Shown here piece by piece: positions 25,601-35,356 of a stretch of 64,000 nt of DNA; positions within the stretch are counted from its first letter, which is position 1, and each line of letters starts with the position of its first letter. Source of the stretch: Apium graveolens (Eukaryota; Streptophyta; Magnoliopsida; Apiales; Apiaceae); assembly GCF_009905375.1 (NCBI RefSeq), contig NC_133647.1, positions 175,521,939 through 175,585,938 of the forward strand, in the 5' to 3' direction. The translations under genes were made by a program, and so were the position numbers. The notes beneath the pieces are model-generated. The model ran no database searches, had not been told where the DNA came from, and saw nothing but the letters and a program-made list of their open reading frames with translations.

Positions 25601-27193
25601 ACAGCCAGAAACAGGATGGCAAACTTGAGCTGGGCATACAAAGAACAAGAGAAGATAAAAAACCAAAAATCAAAATCCTTGCAATGTTATATTAAGACTA
25701 CTCCCTATGACATGATTATGATTGTCATATTATGTTTAAGAATTACAGAGCAGAGGGCTGAGGGCTCAACTTTACAGTTGTAACTGGCATTCACACCTGC
25801 ACCTTAAAGTATAAAAGTATTGATAAGTAGACCACAACTATGTGATATGTTGACACACATCTCAATGTATCACCTTCATGGAGTTTGTAGATTGCTTAAT
25901 GTACTATGTGTTCCGACAGTCTCGAGTATCTCAGTGGCAAATTGTGCAGGTGGAGGAACTAAAACACACAATATGTTCCTGCAACTAGTAGATAGGCAAA
26001 AATTTTTATGGAATGTGGCTTATATGCTTCGTGCACCAGAGAAGAGGACCCCATCACGTGGTAACATGGTTACACAGATATATTGTGGCGGCCAAGATGA
26101 CCGATTTTTTTATATTTAAGACGACAGATCATCCTTCATCTGGCCCTAGGCGTCACAAGCAAGACTTATAATCTGTAAATACTTTTGGAACTAGTATTTG
26201 ACAGGAAAATTAATTTATTTAACTCGGGACATCCCATATTTTCACCTTCTATTACATGCATATAGTTATGTATTCATAACATGGACACCGGGTACACAAG
26301 GAAGACCAAATCCTAAACTCTCTTTGGTGGCAACAAAAGCTAAATGTCACAAAACCAAACACCTCCAGAAGCACAAAATTCTTCCACGAATTAGTGCAGA
26401 GGAATCCACCAGAATGAAAAATTTGAAAACATAAGTTAGCATTTGTAGATAGAAAAACGCGATTGCTCATAAACAAAATGGCAGCACACACTACAAGTTG
26501 AAACTCTTTCTCTTCTTTTTCCAATTAACAAGCACCATAGTTCTAAGTTATCTGAGTTGTCAGTTGTGTGAATCATTGCACCCAAAAGTACTTAATTGAT
26601 CACATATCTATGCAAAGTTGATCACCAAAGTACTTAGTTCTCAATTTGCCACATTGCAAAATATATGCATTAAATATCGATATTCCTATAAATTTAATAA
26701 AATTGCGCAATAATACCTTGCTCGAATTCCAACATAAACATTCGGGCGATAAGTTCCCCAATACAAACTCTCCTTATGCTCACCTTGAAACTACAACCAA
26801 ACAATTACCAACAAACCAATCAGATCATTGCACACACATAACTACATAATTAGCATTCACGAGTCCGATACGAAAGGAAATACGAGATTATACCATAGGA
26901 AGATCAGTTAATTTGGGGGAAGGAAACGGAGTAACAATTCTAAGAATCTTATCATCACCCTCTGCGGTAAAATTAACGAGACGGTAAATAAAAAATAACG
27001 AAATCGAGAATGCGAACACGCCAAACCCTAACAAGAGTTTGAGATTGAAGTTTAGATTGTTAATAGTGTTGTTTCTGGCTTTGTGTTTGCGAAATTTTGC
27101 AGGGGACTTTGAGTTGCCGGAATTGAGGTCGTCGTCGGTGACGGATGATTTGACTCTGCTCCGGGCAGGTCTCCGGCCAGTTGCAGATGTCAT
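10613..27193 (-). CDS. GCS1: Mannosyl-oligosaccharide glucosidase (alpha-glucosidase I, GH63), 22 exons, complete
   Basis: Exons on the - strand: 27193-26894, 26790-26717, 25477-25226, 24147-23979, 23317-23231, 23089-23021, 22892-22796, 22131-22049, 15470-15363, 15260-15139, 15043-14936, 14811-14738, 13904-13779, 12328-12261, 12187-12038, 11954-11904, 11757-11701, 11601-11452, 11350-11259, 11158-11049, 10923-10860, 10757-10613. They sum to 2556 bases (851 residues plus TAA), phases agree at every junction, and the length is about that recalled for Arabidopsis GCS1/KNOPF. The enzyme removes the terminal alpha-1,2-glucose from N-glycan precursors in the ER. Residues 1-50 form a basic cytosolic tail (GRRPARSR), about 51-70 one membrane anchor (type II), the rest the lumenal GH63 region: [13 protein letters not shown] with WDEGFH at 444-449, WHGRD 565-569, YPRASHP 588-594, [12 protein letters not shown] 755-766. 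Catalytic acids probably lie in WDEGFH and near the last motif, by family analogy. No lesion seen. Confidence 0.96.
11159..11258 (-). other. GCS1: GC-AG intron (intron 19 of GCS1)
   Basis: The donor after exon 19 reads AAG|GCAAGA, with GC instead of GT. The acceptor is GTGTGCAG before exon 20. No nearby GT keeps the frame and the conserved LRSLGKT-SSMYMKR junction, so the non-canonical donor is needed. The flanking AAG and the AAG after GC fit the strong U1-pairing context usual for GC donors. Confidence 0.85.
12770..13500 (+). mobile_element. Decayed small LTR-element remnant in GCS1 intron 13
   Basis: A motif like the methionine-tRNA primer site (TTAGTATCAGAGC, 12843-12855) follows the segment TCTAGCTACAGTTTACAGAG. 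A similar segment, TCTAGCTGTAGTTTAAAGAG, recurs near 13,460, preceded in both places by a similar stretch containing TAAACTG. That is the layout LTR, primer site, short interior, LTR of a TRIM or decayed Copia element. Ends and target duplication are not resolved. Confidence 0.33.
14416..14511. repeat. Perfect 48-bp tandem duplication in GCS1 intron 12
   Basis: Two adjacent identical 48-base units, 14416-14463 and 14464-14511, each starting CAGTAAAAGGACCACATT. The absence of any mismatch suggests a recent duplication. It lies well away from the splice sites. Confidence 0.97.
16076..16356. mobile_element. Stowaway-type MITE (281 bp)
   Basis: Terminal inverted repeats CTCCATCTATCCCGTTCA and, inverted, CTCCCTCCATCCCATTGA, flanked by TA on both sides (16074-16075 and 16357-16358). 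TIR and TA target duplication are diagnostic of Stowaway (Tc1/mariner-derived) MITEs. No coding capacity. Lies in GCS1 intron 8. Confidence 0.88.
16744..16925. mobile_element. Short MITE with GAGCTGATA-GTGCACACC inverted ends
   Basis: Left end GAGCTGATAGGTGCACACC and inverted right end GAGCTGATATGTGCACACC match at all but one base. About 180 bp, non-coding. I could not define a target duplication, so the superfamily is open. Confidence 0.65.
17677..18799. mobile_element. Element with long inverted arms (about 1.1 kb)
   Basis: GACGTTAACTCAAACGTTAA at the left and, inverted, GACGTGAAGTCAAACGTTAA at the right. Similarity continues inward over roughly 100 bases with TTTGCATCC / CTGCATCCC blocks. 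A Stowaway-like element sits inside the interior. The true ends may extend further out; superfamily not assigned. Confidence 0.5.
18325..18535. mobile_element. Stowaway-like MITE, diverged
   Basis: Left end CTCTCTCCGTCTCATAATTG and inverted right end TTTCCTCTGTCCCACTCAAT, with TA on each side. The TIR match is imperfect. Nested in the long-armed element in GCS1 intron 8. Confidence 0.6.
19011..19437 (+). mobile_element. Small non-autonomous Helitron
   Basis: Starts TCTACAG after an A with TACTAATATATAAAAGCC just inside, as many plant Helitrons do. Ends CTAG before a T, preceded by a short palindrome GTATG-TGCAT-CATAC about 17 bases from the end. No target duplication, as expected. The hairpin is short, so boundaries are moderately sure. 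Confidence 0.6.
19982..20928. mobile_element. TIR transposon with GC-rich interior, possibly captured sequence (about 950 bp)
   Basis: Left end GGGAGTTGCTCAAATGAGAA and inverted right end GGGTCTTACTCCAATGAGAA, with similarity continuing (AACCCCCACTAATATGAGA versus AACCCCACTATTGTGAGA). Flanks are AT dinucleotide runs, so the target duplication cannot be measured. The interior is much GC-richer than its surroundings (about 20,100-20,360 and 20,640-20,780, with CCACCGCC- and GGTGGTGATGG-like stretches), which suggests a captured genic segment as in Pack-type elements. Confidence 0.6.
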
Positions 27194-27440
27194 ATTTTTC
27201 AGGCGAGGAGTAACATCAGACAGGAAATTAGAACTTGGAAGAGAGTAAATGACTGAGGAGTGAAGAATGGTGTTATGAAGGTGGACTTGTGGGGAGTGTT
27301 GACTATTTTACTGTTGGGCTGGAAAGAAAAGTGTGTAATACATGCAAACATACATGTCCAGCCCAGTCCACAAACTAATGTATTGGTTGGTTAACTATCG
27401 TAAATTGTTGTAAATGGGGGCCTGATATAATGTAATGGAT
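27194..27440 (-). promoter_or_regulatory. GCS1: GCS1 5' leader and promoter-proximal region
   Basis: Sequence directly upstream of the GCS1 start codon, read leftwards. I see no clear TATA box at a convincing distance; the region is moderately GC compared with the flanking repeats. Transcription start not located. Confidence 0.35.
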
Positions 27441-27810
27441 CTAAGAAAAAATGTCCAAAATACACTATTTTTCAGCTACAACGGCCCAAAATGCTGATTG
27501 TCGGCACGTTTCACCTAAAATGCTACTAAATACGCATTTTGCACATGCGTATTCAACTTTTATAAAAAAAATTAAAGAACACGCATTCTGAGAATGTGCA
27601 AACCTTTATTTTTTCAAAGGAATACACATTCTCAGAATGCATATTCACTACTTGCCAAATTTGAAAATGCGTATCCTTTGTTAATTTTAAAAATTTTGTA
27701 CTCGCTCTCCCAAATGCGTATTCAATGGGTCTTTTGGGAGAAACATCCCGCCAATCCCCATTTTGGGCATTTCTCTTCAAATGATGGGTATTTTGGGTTT
27801 TCACCCCTAA
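27440..27810. repeat. Probable non-autonomous repeat with GCGTATTC motifs
   Basis: Several copies of ATGCGTATTC and inverted ATTCTGAGAATG / ATTCTCAGAATG blocks. The ends read TGTCCAAAATACAC and, inverted, GAAAACCCAAAATACCC. Looks like a decayed inverted-repeat element about 250 bases upstream of GCS1. No target duplication found. Confidence 0.35.
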
Positions 27811-27923
27811 AAAAAATGGCATTCAATTCAATAATTGATATCTTTAAATACAATTGAAATTACTCTTTACAAGTAATCGAAACCTTTTGAATATCATTTT
27901 CTTCCACTTATGTTAATCAAGTA

Positions 27924-28183
27924 TTCCCTTCATCTCATATTAGTGTCCTCTTTTAACTATTATATAGTCAAGTTGATCATATTTTGACCGATAATTAAGA
28001 TAAATTTATTTACTGTTTTTATAAATTGAAAAATATATTTTAAAGAGGAGAAAATATATATTTTGTAATGATATAAATTTTGACGTTTATTTAATTATAC
28101 ATTAAGTATAATTTACGGTCAAAATTCGAATAATTTGACCATTAATTAGTCAAAACAGAGCACATAATATGAGATGGAGGGAA
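27924..28183. mobile_element. Stowaway-type MITE (260 bp)
   Basis: Ends TTCCCTTCATCTCATATTA and, inverted, TTCCCTCCATCTCATATTA, nearly identical, with TA duplications at 27922-27923 and 28184-28185. Typical Stowaway structure. Lies upstream of GCS1, next to the retrotransposon nest. Confidence 0.88.
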
Positions 28184-28591
28184 TATTATTTTTATATTAA
28201 ATCATCATTTCTATGTTTGGTATTGCAAAGTTATCTAAGCAACAATACAAACTTTTCGAATTGTTGTAATAAACTTATCGAATTTGTTATTTTTTAAATA
28301 AGTTTTGTCTACTTATCGAATTGGACTTCTCGAATTAGTTTAATTTGTAATTCTCGAATTTGTTCATTTTAGACTTTTTTTTATTATTGCGACTATGTTA
28401 TTTTGATATATTTATCATGAATTTTAGGCACGAATAATGATCTTCTTCAAAATTTATTTCAGACATTGCATTACAGTATTGCGGGAGTTACGTATATTGT
28501 CTTGTTCTAGAATTGACTTGTTAAAAAATAACGGTCCCTTAGTTAAAGGATTAAGTAGCAAGCTCGTAGAGTTACCTTGTAGACACACTTA

Positions 28592-29897
28592 TGTTAGGTA
28601 ATGAATACAACATGGGGAGGGGGGGGTTGAATGTGTTTTAGATTATTATTTAGCTTTTTGAACTATTGTGGAAGTGGTGAACAAAATAGTCTAACCGTAG
28701 AGATAATGTGTTTAACAGAAATAACAAAACATGCACACGAACGCACTATCTTTCAAAACTCACTTAATTTTATATTAAAATAAAGTATGTCTTGCTACAA
28801 ATTTCCGGGTTCTTTGTTGATAAAGAACTCAGCTTCTCTCTTGAGAGTTACAAGAATTTCTAGATCTATTTTGTTACAACCAAGACAAAGCATCCAATGT
28901 TTACTTTATAGAATAGTAAACACAGGTTTTACACAACATGCGATAACATGTACTAAACCCTACTTTAAGTTAACTAAAACTTTCTATTTCTGGCTCAGTG
29001 TAGCTTTGCAAATCATGCATGTCTATGACTTTACTTTGTCAGTTAATCTTGGCCTTCGATCTTGTACTCTTCAAGCTGCTTTTGTAGACTTTTCAAATCA
29101 GTGATTGATTTGTTTGTTGATTGACAATCTTGGATCTTTAACTGATCTGCATTTTGTATTTTGAGTTTTATATCGAGATTTCCTGTTTGAACTATGGAGA
29201 ACAGACATCTCGACAAGTGTAATGACTTATCGAGATCTCTTAGTTCTCTACAAGTGTTTTGACTTATCGAAATCTATGAGTTCTTGAATGTGAAATTGAC
29301 TTGTCAAGATCTCTGAGTTCTCGAGTATGATCTTGACTTATCGAGATCTCTGAGTTCTCAAATGAACTTTTCTTGTCGAGGTCTCCAAGTCTTTGCATGT
29401 AGAATTAACTTGTTGATGTCTCTAATCTTCGTATCTTCATTTTGGCTTATCGATATCTCTGAGTTCTATAATGTATAAATGACTTGTCGATATATTCAAT
29501 CTTCATTTCTTCATTTTGGCTTGTCGATATCTCTGAGACTTCTCTATAAGCTGTTTCTTGACTTCTCGATAAGTCATTTTAGAGTTCTCGAATGACTTCT
29601 CTATAAGACTTAATCTATGACTTGTAAATTTCTTAACTTAGAATATTTTTCTCAAAACAGATTTATTCAACTCCAAGCTTCTTCACAATGTCTCTGAGGC
29701 ATGATCTTCATGATCTTCTTCCAGAGTTAATTCTTAGGCTTGAGACTATTTACAGAAAAATACTCAAGTATAATATATTGACAATTTTATAGACTCAAGT
29801 AATACAATACAAAGTGCAAATATAGATTAACATACAACTTACTTAGGGCTGTCAATTTGACTTAGTCTTGTTATAGTTAGGCATGTCTTGCACAACA
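28592..29897 (-). repeat. Copia-type LTR, unpaired in the window (1.3 kb)
   Basis: Begins TGTTAGGTAATGAATAC and ends GCACAACA, followed at once by ATCTCCCCCAATTTG, the complement of a polypurine tract. It is therefore a 3' LTR of a - strand Copia element whose interior should lie to the right but was displaced by Copia-1, which starts 33 bases later. Its sequence differs from the Copia-1/2 LTRs, so it is another family. The partner LTR is not in the window. Confidence 0.75.
29190..29560 (-). repeat. Degenerate tandem repeats in the 1.3-kb LTR
   Basis: About eight copies of a unit around GACTTATCGAGATCTCTGAG, spaced roughly 45-60 bases, with substitutions. The position within an LTR would suit an enhancer-like array of the U3 region, but that role is inference. 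Confidence 0.75.
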
Positions 29898-29929
29898 ATC
29901 TCCCCCAATTTGTGAGAAGATTGCTTATC

Positions 29930-30500
29930 TGTTAGGTCACACAACACTGTAGAAGGGGGTTGAATACAGTGTAGAATACAATCAAATTGATTTAGAACAC
30001 AAGTAACAGAAAACATATGTATTCGATATAATAAACTCTATTACAATGGAACTGTTCTCTCTCAGTGATGAACAAATATCACGAGATCTGCTAGGTTACA
30101 ATGTATGATCTTCTCGATAATGATAACACATATAGCGTAAACTTATGTCTGTGTTTATATAGTACACAGTTACAAGATAACTTCTAATTGATATGAAATA
30201 TAATTCCGTCTCCTAAAATATATCAATCAGATATCTTATATAATTCTTCCAAGTCCTATAATTATTTCCTTGCATATCTTCTTCTATATTAGTCTCGATC
30301 TTCTACTGTTAACCAGCTTCCTTCTTTAACTGTAAGTCCTTTCGTACTTAAGTTCTGATATGACCTTAAGTCCTGATATGACATTAAGTCCTGAATTCCA
30401 GTAAGTACTGATTCCAGTAAGAACTGATATTTCCTGTTTGTTAAGATCTGAAAACTAAACATGAAATATATTAGACATGACATCTCAAATATATCCAACA
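29930..30500 (-). repeat. 3' LTR of Copia-1 (571 bp) with adjoining polypurine tract
   Basis: TGTTAGGTCACACAACACTG to ATATATCCAACA, clearly related to the two Copia-2 LTRs but with many differences. The complement of a polypurine tract (ATCTCCCCAACTTG) follows from 30501. No partner LTR in the window. Confidence 0.88.
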
Positions 30501-30637
30501 ATCTCCCCAACTTGTAAATTATGCAAGAATATACAAGTTAATAGATTTGATGATGTCAAAAACATTTAAGTTCAAATGCAATAAGAGTTTAATAAGACTA
30601 TCAATTACAATTTACAGAACATCCAGCTTTACCAACA

Positions 30638-33600
30638 TTACTGGATCAATCTAAATCCATAATGATTCTTAACAAAATCTTTCACCAGCTTATCTTCAGC
30701 TTTCCTCAGAACTTCAACTAACTGTGTTTTGACCTGCATCAGTTCTTCTTCTTTACTATCACCAATCTGATAAATGGCTGTTCTGAGAGCTTGAATAGAT
30801 GTTCTTTCAAGTCCATCACCAAGTCTGATAACTTTAGAATGTGAAGAGTTTTCATTATAACATAAGCATTTTCCTTTCCAAATTACTTCCACCTTAGCAG
30901 AATTCTTCAGCATAGGAAATTCTCTTCCATCATCTTCAGTAATCATTGGACTGTAATGAGAAATCTTTGTACCAGAGATTCTGAGTAGATCTTTTATAAC
31001 CTTCAAAATATATTCTGACCATCTTCTTGTAATATCAGATTTAACTTCCAGAAATAGTGAATATGTTGAAGTTCTCTGACAGACTTCTTTTGTACATCAG
31101 TATCAGCTAGTCTATAAGTCCTTCCATCATTGAGAAATAAGATCAATTTCTCTTTTAGATTCTCCTTATCATGAGCATCTATCATAACTTGAGCAGATAA
31201 CACTTTGTCAAGGTGCTTTTGTTTGATTTGTTCATATGGTTTGTCTGTCAACATGAAAGGATCTCTTAGAGTAACTTCTACTCATGTTTGAATTTTCTCT
31301 TCGTCAGAACCTAATCTAGCTCTATCTCTAGGTTGCTTGGCTCTCAACCCAAATGTAGTGAGTTGATTAATCATGAGATTGGATTTTGGTTCAACTGGAG
31401 TAGCTTTCTTACATAACAGCTTCTTCTTATCAACAATTGTCATTTTATTCAAATCAACTTGAACATTGTCAGTAGTTGATATCTTGATAGCTTGATCAGA
31501 ATTTGTTGTTTCTTCTATAACTTGTTGTCCTTCAATCTGAACAACTTGAACAGTGTCAGAGGTTGTTTTAGATTCTTCAATTATCTTTCTTCTTTTCAGA
31601 ATTTGAACAGTTTCATCTTCAACAAGATTATTATCAGTTACTTGAACCATTTTGCACACTGGTTTCATCAGAACTTGAGAAATTTTCATCTCTAGTGACT
31701 TGGTTGGTTCATCAACTTTTCCTTTCCCTTTGTCTTTGGGATCACTCTCAGTCTGTGATCTAATCTTGAACTTTGAAATTTCAGAATTTGACTTTTCCTT
31801 GATCACAATGCCTTTTTCCTTAGGCCTTGGAGGTTTCTTTGCATCAGAAGCTTTAGACTTAAGATTTGTCTTCTTAGTTGCAAATTTAGCTTCTTCCTCC
31901 TTGAGAGCTTCTAAATCCATTCCCGGATTGTGTTTCAGAAATAATCTTCTTACTATCTCCTCATCAAGTGTCTGGATTTTAGGATCTTTGTAATAAACAG
32001 TAGCCTGCTTCCCTTTTAGCTTCAGAGTTTGCATAAACTTCTGAGAGTCTTTTGATCCCGACTGAATCAGAATATCAGAACTTGACATCAGACTTTGTTT
32101 ATCAGCACTTGACTTCAGATTTTGAGCATTCACAGCATCAGAACTTGACTTGTTCTGTATAGAAGATTTTCCTTGAACTTTTCTTTGACCTCTGCTCTTT
32201 TCAGAGTTTCCCTGGTCATCACCTTTATCATCCTTCTTCTTCAGTACTTGAACAGGTGAGCATTTGGACTTAACTACCTTCTCCCCCTTTTTGGCATCAT
32301 CAGGAAGTAAGAGAGAGAGAAGAAGTTCAACTGAAGATTAGATTTCATCCAATTGAGCTTTCTGAGAAGCTTGATTAACCAGAACCTCAGCAATTTGGGC
32401 TTGTTACTTCTCTTGAACCTTCTCAATGGCTTCAATTTTCTCAAGTGTAGGTCTGACATACCTATTCTTATCAAGATTAAGCTGTAGATCTAGCTTATCA
32501 GCTTGTGCCCTGAGTGTATCAACCTTGACATGAGTAATGGAATGTAGACCATGAAGACTTCTTGTACTCATAGCTGTAAACTTGAGTTGAGTCTTGAAAT
32601 CAGAATTTGATAATAACTCATCAGCTTTTGATACATGCTCTGTTAGACTTTTGGTGCATGGAATAAAATCTGATTCATTCCACTTCTTGGTCCACTCAAT
32701 TCCCCTGTGAGTTTCTTCCCAAGGTACATGAGCATCCTGTCTAACAAATTTCTTCACCAAAGCTTCCTTGCCAAGAATAAGAACTAGAGTTTCAACAGAA
32801 ATACTGTCTCCAGAACTTGAGGAAGTTTCATCATTTTCTGACAGTAGAAGAGTGTGTGATGCAACTGGAGATTCAAGAATAACATCATCTAAATTCTGAT
32901 CATCAGAATTTATCTTCAGAGCTGGTCTCTTTGATGTAGATGGTATCTCAGCATCTAAGATTGGAGATTTGACTGTAGATGGCTGAGCTTCAGTAGTTGG
33001 AGCTTCCAGACAAAGAACTTGAGGTATATTCAAATTGTGAATATCTATCTCAGAGTTATCAGTTTGTTCTTTAGCACCATCTGTAGCTTTTATTGGAGAG
33101 TCAGGAGGGGTAACCACTGTATCAGTAGCAGTGTCTGTGGCTTGAGCTGAAGAAATCAGAGCTTCAATTATGATTGGTTCTTGTGAAATCAGAGATTCAT
33201 GATCCCCTTCCTCTGCTTCTTCATTATCTTTTGATGAAGATTTAGCCAAATACCTCCTAGGCTTCATTTTCTTCAATCTCCTTGCCAAAGAAGGAGTTGT
33301 TGTTGCAGCATCAGAATTTACAAGTTTCCTTGTCAAAGTATCAGAACTTTGAGCTGCTGTTCTTTCTGAGAAGTAACATTTTCAGCTTCATTTATCACAG
33401 GTTCTGATGCAGAAACCTGTGCTTCAATTGTTTCATCCTAACTATCAGATTCATCTTTGAGGATCATATTCCTTCTCTTTTATGGAGGTTGAGGAACAGA
33501 CTTTGTCCTCTTAGAAGGTTTGGAAGATGAAGGTCTGATGGTATGTGCAGATGATTCAGGTTGAGATGATTTAGTTGACGGTTTTACAGATGTCCTGATG

Positions 33601-34511
33601 GTCGATTTTGGTTGTGGTTGAGAAGTTTGAGGTGTTTGGGTAGTGGTGGTAGGTGATGATGGTTGAGGTTCAGATGATTGAACATTAGGATATAATGCAG
33701 TATATGTAACTGGATCATATGTTATTAAGGCCTGTTTCACAGATAAAGGAACTCGGAGGGGTCTTAACACATCCTTCCTATTATCAGTAGATAATAAGTC
33801 ATTAAAAGCTCTTTTTGCTAGTCTAAAAGATGGAATTAATTCACTAGCAGATTAGGGTTTATCATCACAATAAAAACTATAAATAAGCTGACAGAACCTA
33901 GCAAAATAGACAGTATTCCTATCTTCTGTCATCTTATCCCCAATAAAACCTAAAATAACACTTGCATAATCAAAATCAGTTTGATTAATGAGAGCATACC
34001 CGATTTGTTGAATGAGTATGGGGATTGCATCAAAATTAGAACATTTGTTGGCGAAGGTTTTTGTAATGCAGTCAAAGAAGAAACTTCATTCCCTCCTTAT
34101 GTTGGATCTCTTCAATTGACCCGGCTTTGCCAATGTCTTTTCATACCCCAGATTGGCCATCATATTTTGAAGAACTGGCTCCTCAACAGTTGAATAAACG
34201 CAGTTCTCAGGCAGCTGCAGTGCTTGTCGAACCATGGCCAATATCACAACATGCTCATTTTCCCCTGTTGAAAAGATAATACTTGGGGACCCTTGAGCAC
34301 CACCATCATCATATACTCCACTTCTCCAAAACTCCAGCACTTGGATTCCAGAGACTGCGTCAGGTTGGGTCAGAGCGTACCCAATATCAGAATTAGCAAG
34401 AAAGTCCTGAATGAAGTGAAGTTCCAATGGAGCTTCAGCCTTGCTAAGAATAGACGAGTAGTTGTTGGGAACAAACTTAGCTCCATTGAAAATCACGTCT
34501 TTTGGTGCCAT
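30638..34511 (-). pseudogene. Accessory ORF after pol, Copia-1 copy (broken)
   Basis: Starts MAPKDVIFNGAKFVPNNY at 34511. N-terminal globular part (residues 1-141 open) with FWRSGVYDDGG, EEPVLQNMMANLGYEK and GQLKRSNIRRE; a TGA at 34086-34088; then the frame continues to a TAA at 33852-33854 and, beyond it, into LAKRAFNDLL. Next follow a Pro/Ser/Thr-rich tail (33480-33770), an acidic linker and predicted helices (32404-33336), a Lys/Glu-rich segment (31282-32133) and a C-terminal domain (30638-31254). Several stops and frame breaks separate these parts. No membrane segment, zinc knuckle or enzyme motif seen. I do not recognise the family; the homologous copy in Copia-2 shows it is a real, conserved retroelement gene. 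Confidence 0.8.
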
Positions 34512-34750
34512 CTCTGTAAGAAATTAAGTGAGAAAGAGAGAGTGTTTACAAGGTGTTTGATAAAAGTCCTGTAAGAAAACACTTCAGAGAATATTAGAGA
34601 GAGAGAGAATAAGAGAGATGAAAATTAGAAAAGTAAATAAAAGATTAGATAATCTTTTAACTCTCTCCACTCAACAGTTATATTTTTGAAGCATGGGATA
34701 CACTTTACACCTGACAACATGTGAACAGTCAGTAAACGGTTAGTACAGGA

Positions 34751-35356
34751 TGTTAGGTCACACACACTGTAGAGGGGGGTGAATATAGTGTATAGCACAA
34801 TCAAATCAAACTTTAATAACTCAAGTAACAGAAAACAAACTTTATTCAAAACAATAAACTCTGTTACAGTATGGAATTGTCCTCTCTCAGTGATGAACAA
34901 ATATCACGAGAGCTACTAGGGTTACAATGAATAATCTTCTCGATAATGATAACACTTATAGTGTAAACCCTATGTCTGTGTTTATATACTACACAGTTAC
35001 AAGATAATCGCTAATTGATATGGAATATAATTCTGCTTCCTAAAATATATCAATCAGATATCTTTTCTTCCAAGTATTCTATTCTTCATAGAATCCCTTC
35101 TTCATGCATATCTCTTCTTACGTTTGTCTTGATCTTCTTTTCCTTTCAATCAGCCACCTTCCTTATCTGAACGTTTCCTTTAAGTCCTGATATTATCTTC
35201 TGATAAATATCTCCTGAACCTTAAGTACTGATGACTTAAGTTCTGACTTCAGTATAAGTGCTGATTTCAGTTAAGTACTGATTTGTCCTGTTTAAGTAAG
35301 ATCTGAAAACTAAACATAAATCATATTAGACATGACATTATCAAATGTATCTAACA
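34751..35356 (-). repeat. 3' LTR of Copia-2 (606 bp) with polypurine tract
   Basis: TGTTAGGTCACACACACTG to ATGTATCTAACA, ending in the TG...CA pair with a short inverted repeat (TGTTAG/CTAACA). It is followed from 35357 by ATCTCCCCCAACTTG, the complement of a polypurine tract, which fixes it as the 3' LTR. Confidence 0.95.

Noticed and set aside
25820..26119. 99-residue frame in GCS1 intron 2 as a small gene
   Set aside because: It runs opposite to GCS1, has no recognised domain and is within the length expected by chance in an intron; splice frame of GCS1 does not need it.
28592..30500. The 28,592-29,897 and 29,930-30,500 LTRs as a pair of one element
   Set aside because: Their sequences differ beyond the TGTTAGG start, and each is followed by its own polypurine tract, so both are 3' LTRs of separate elements.
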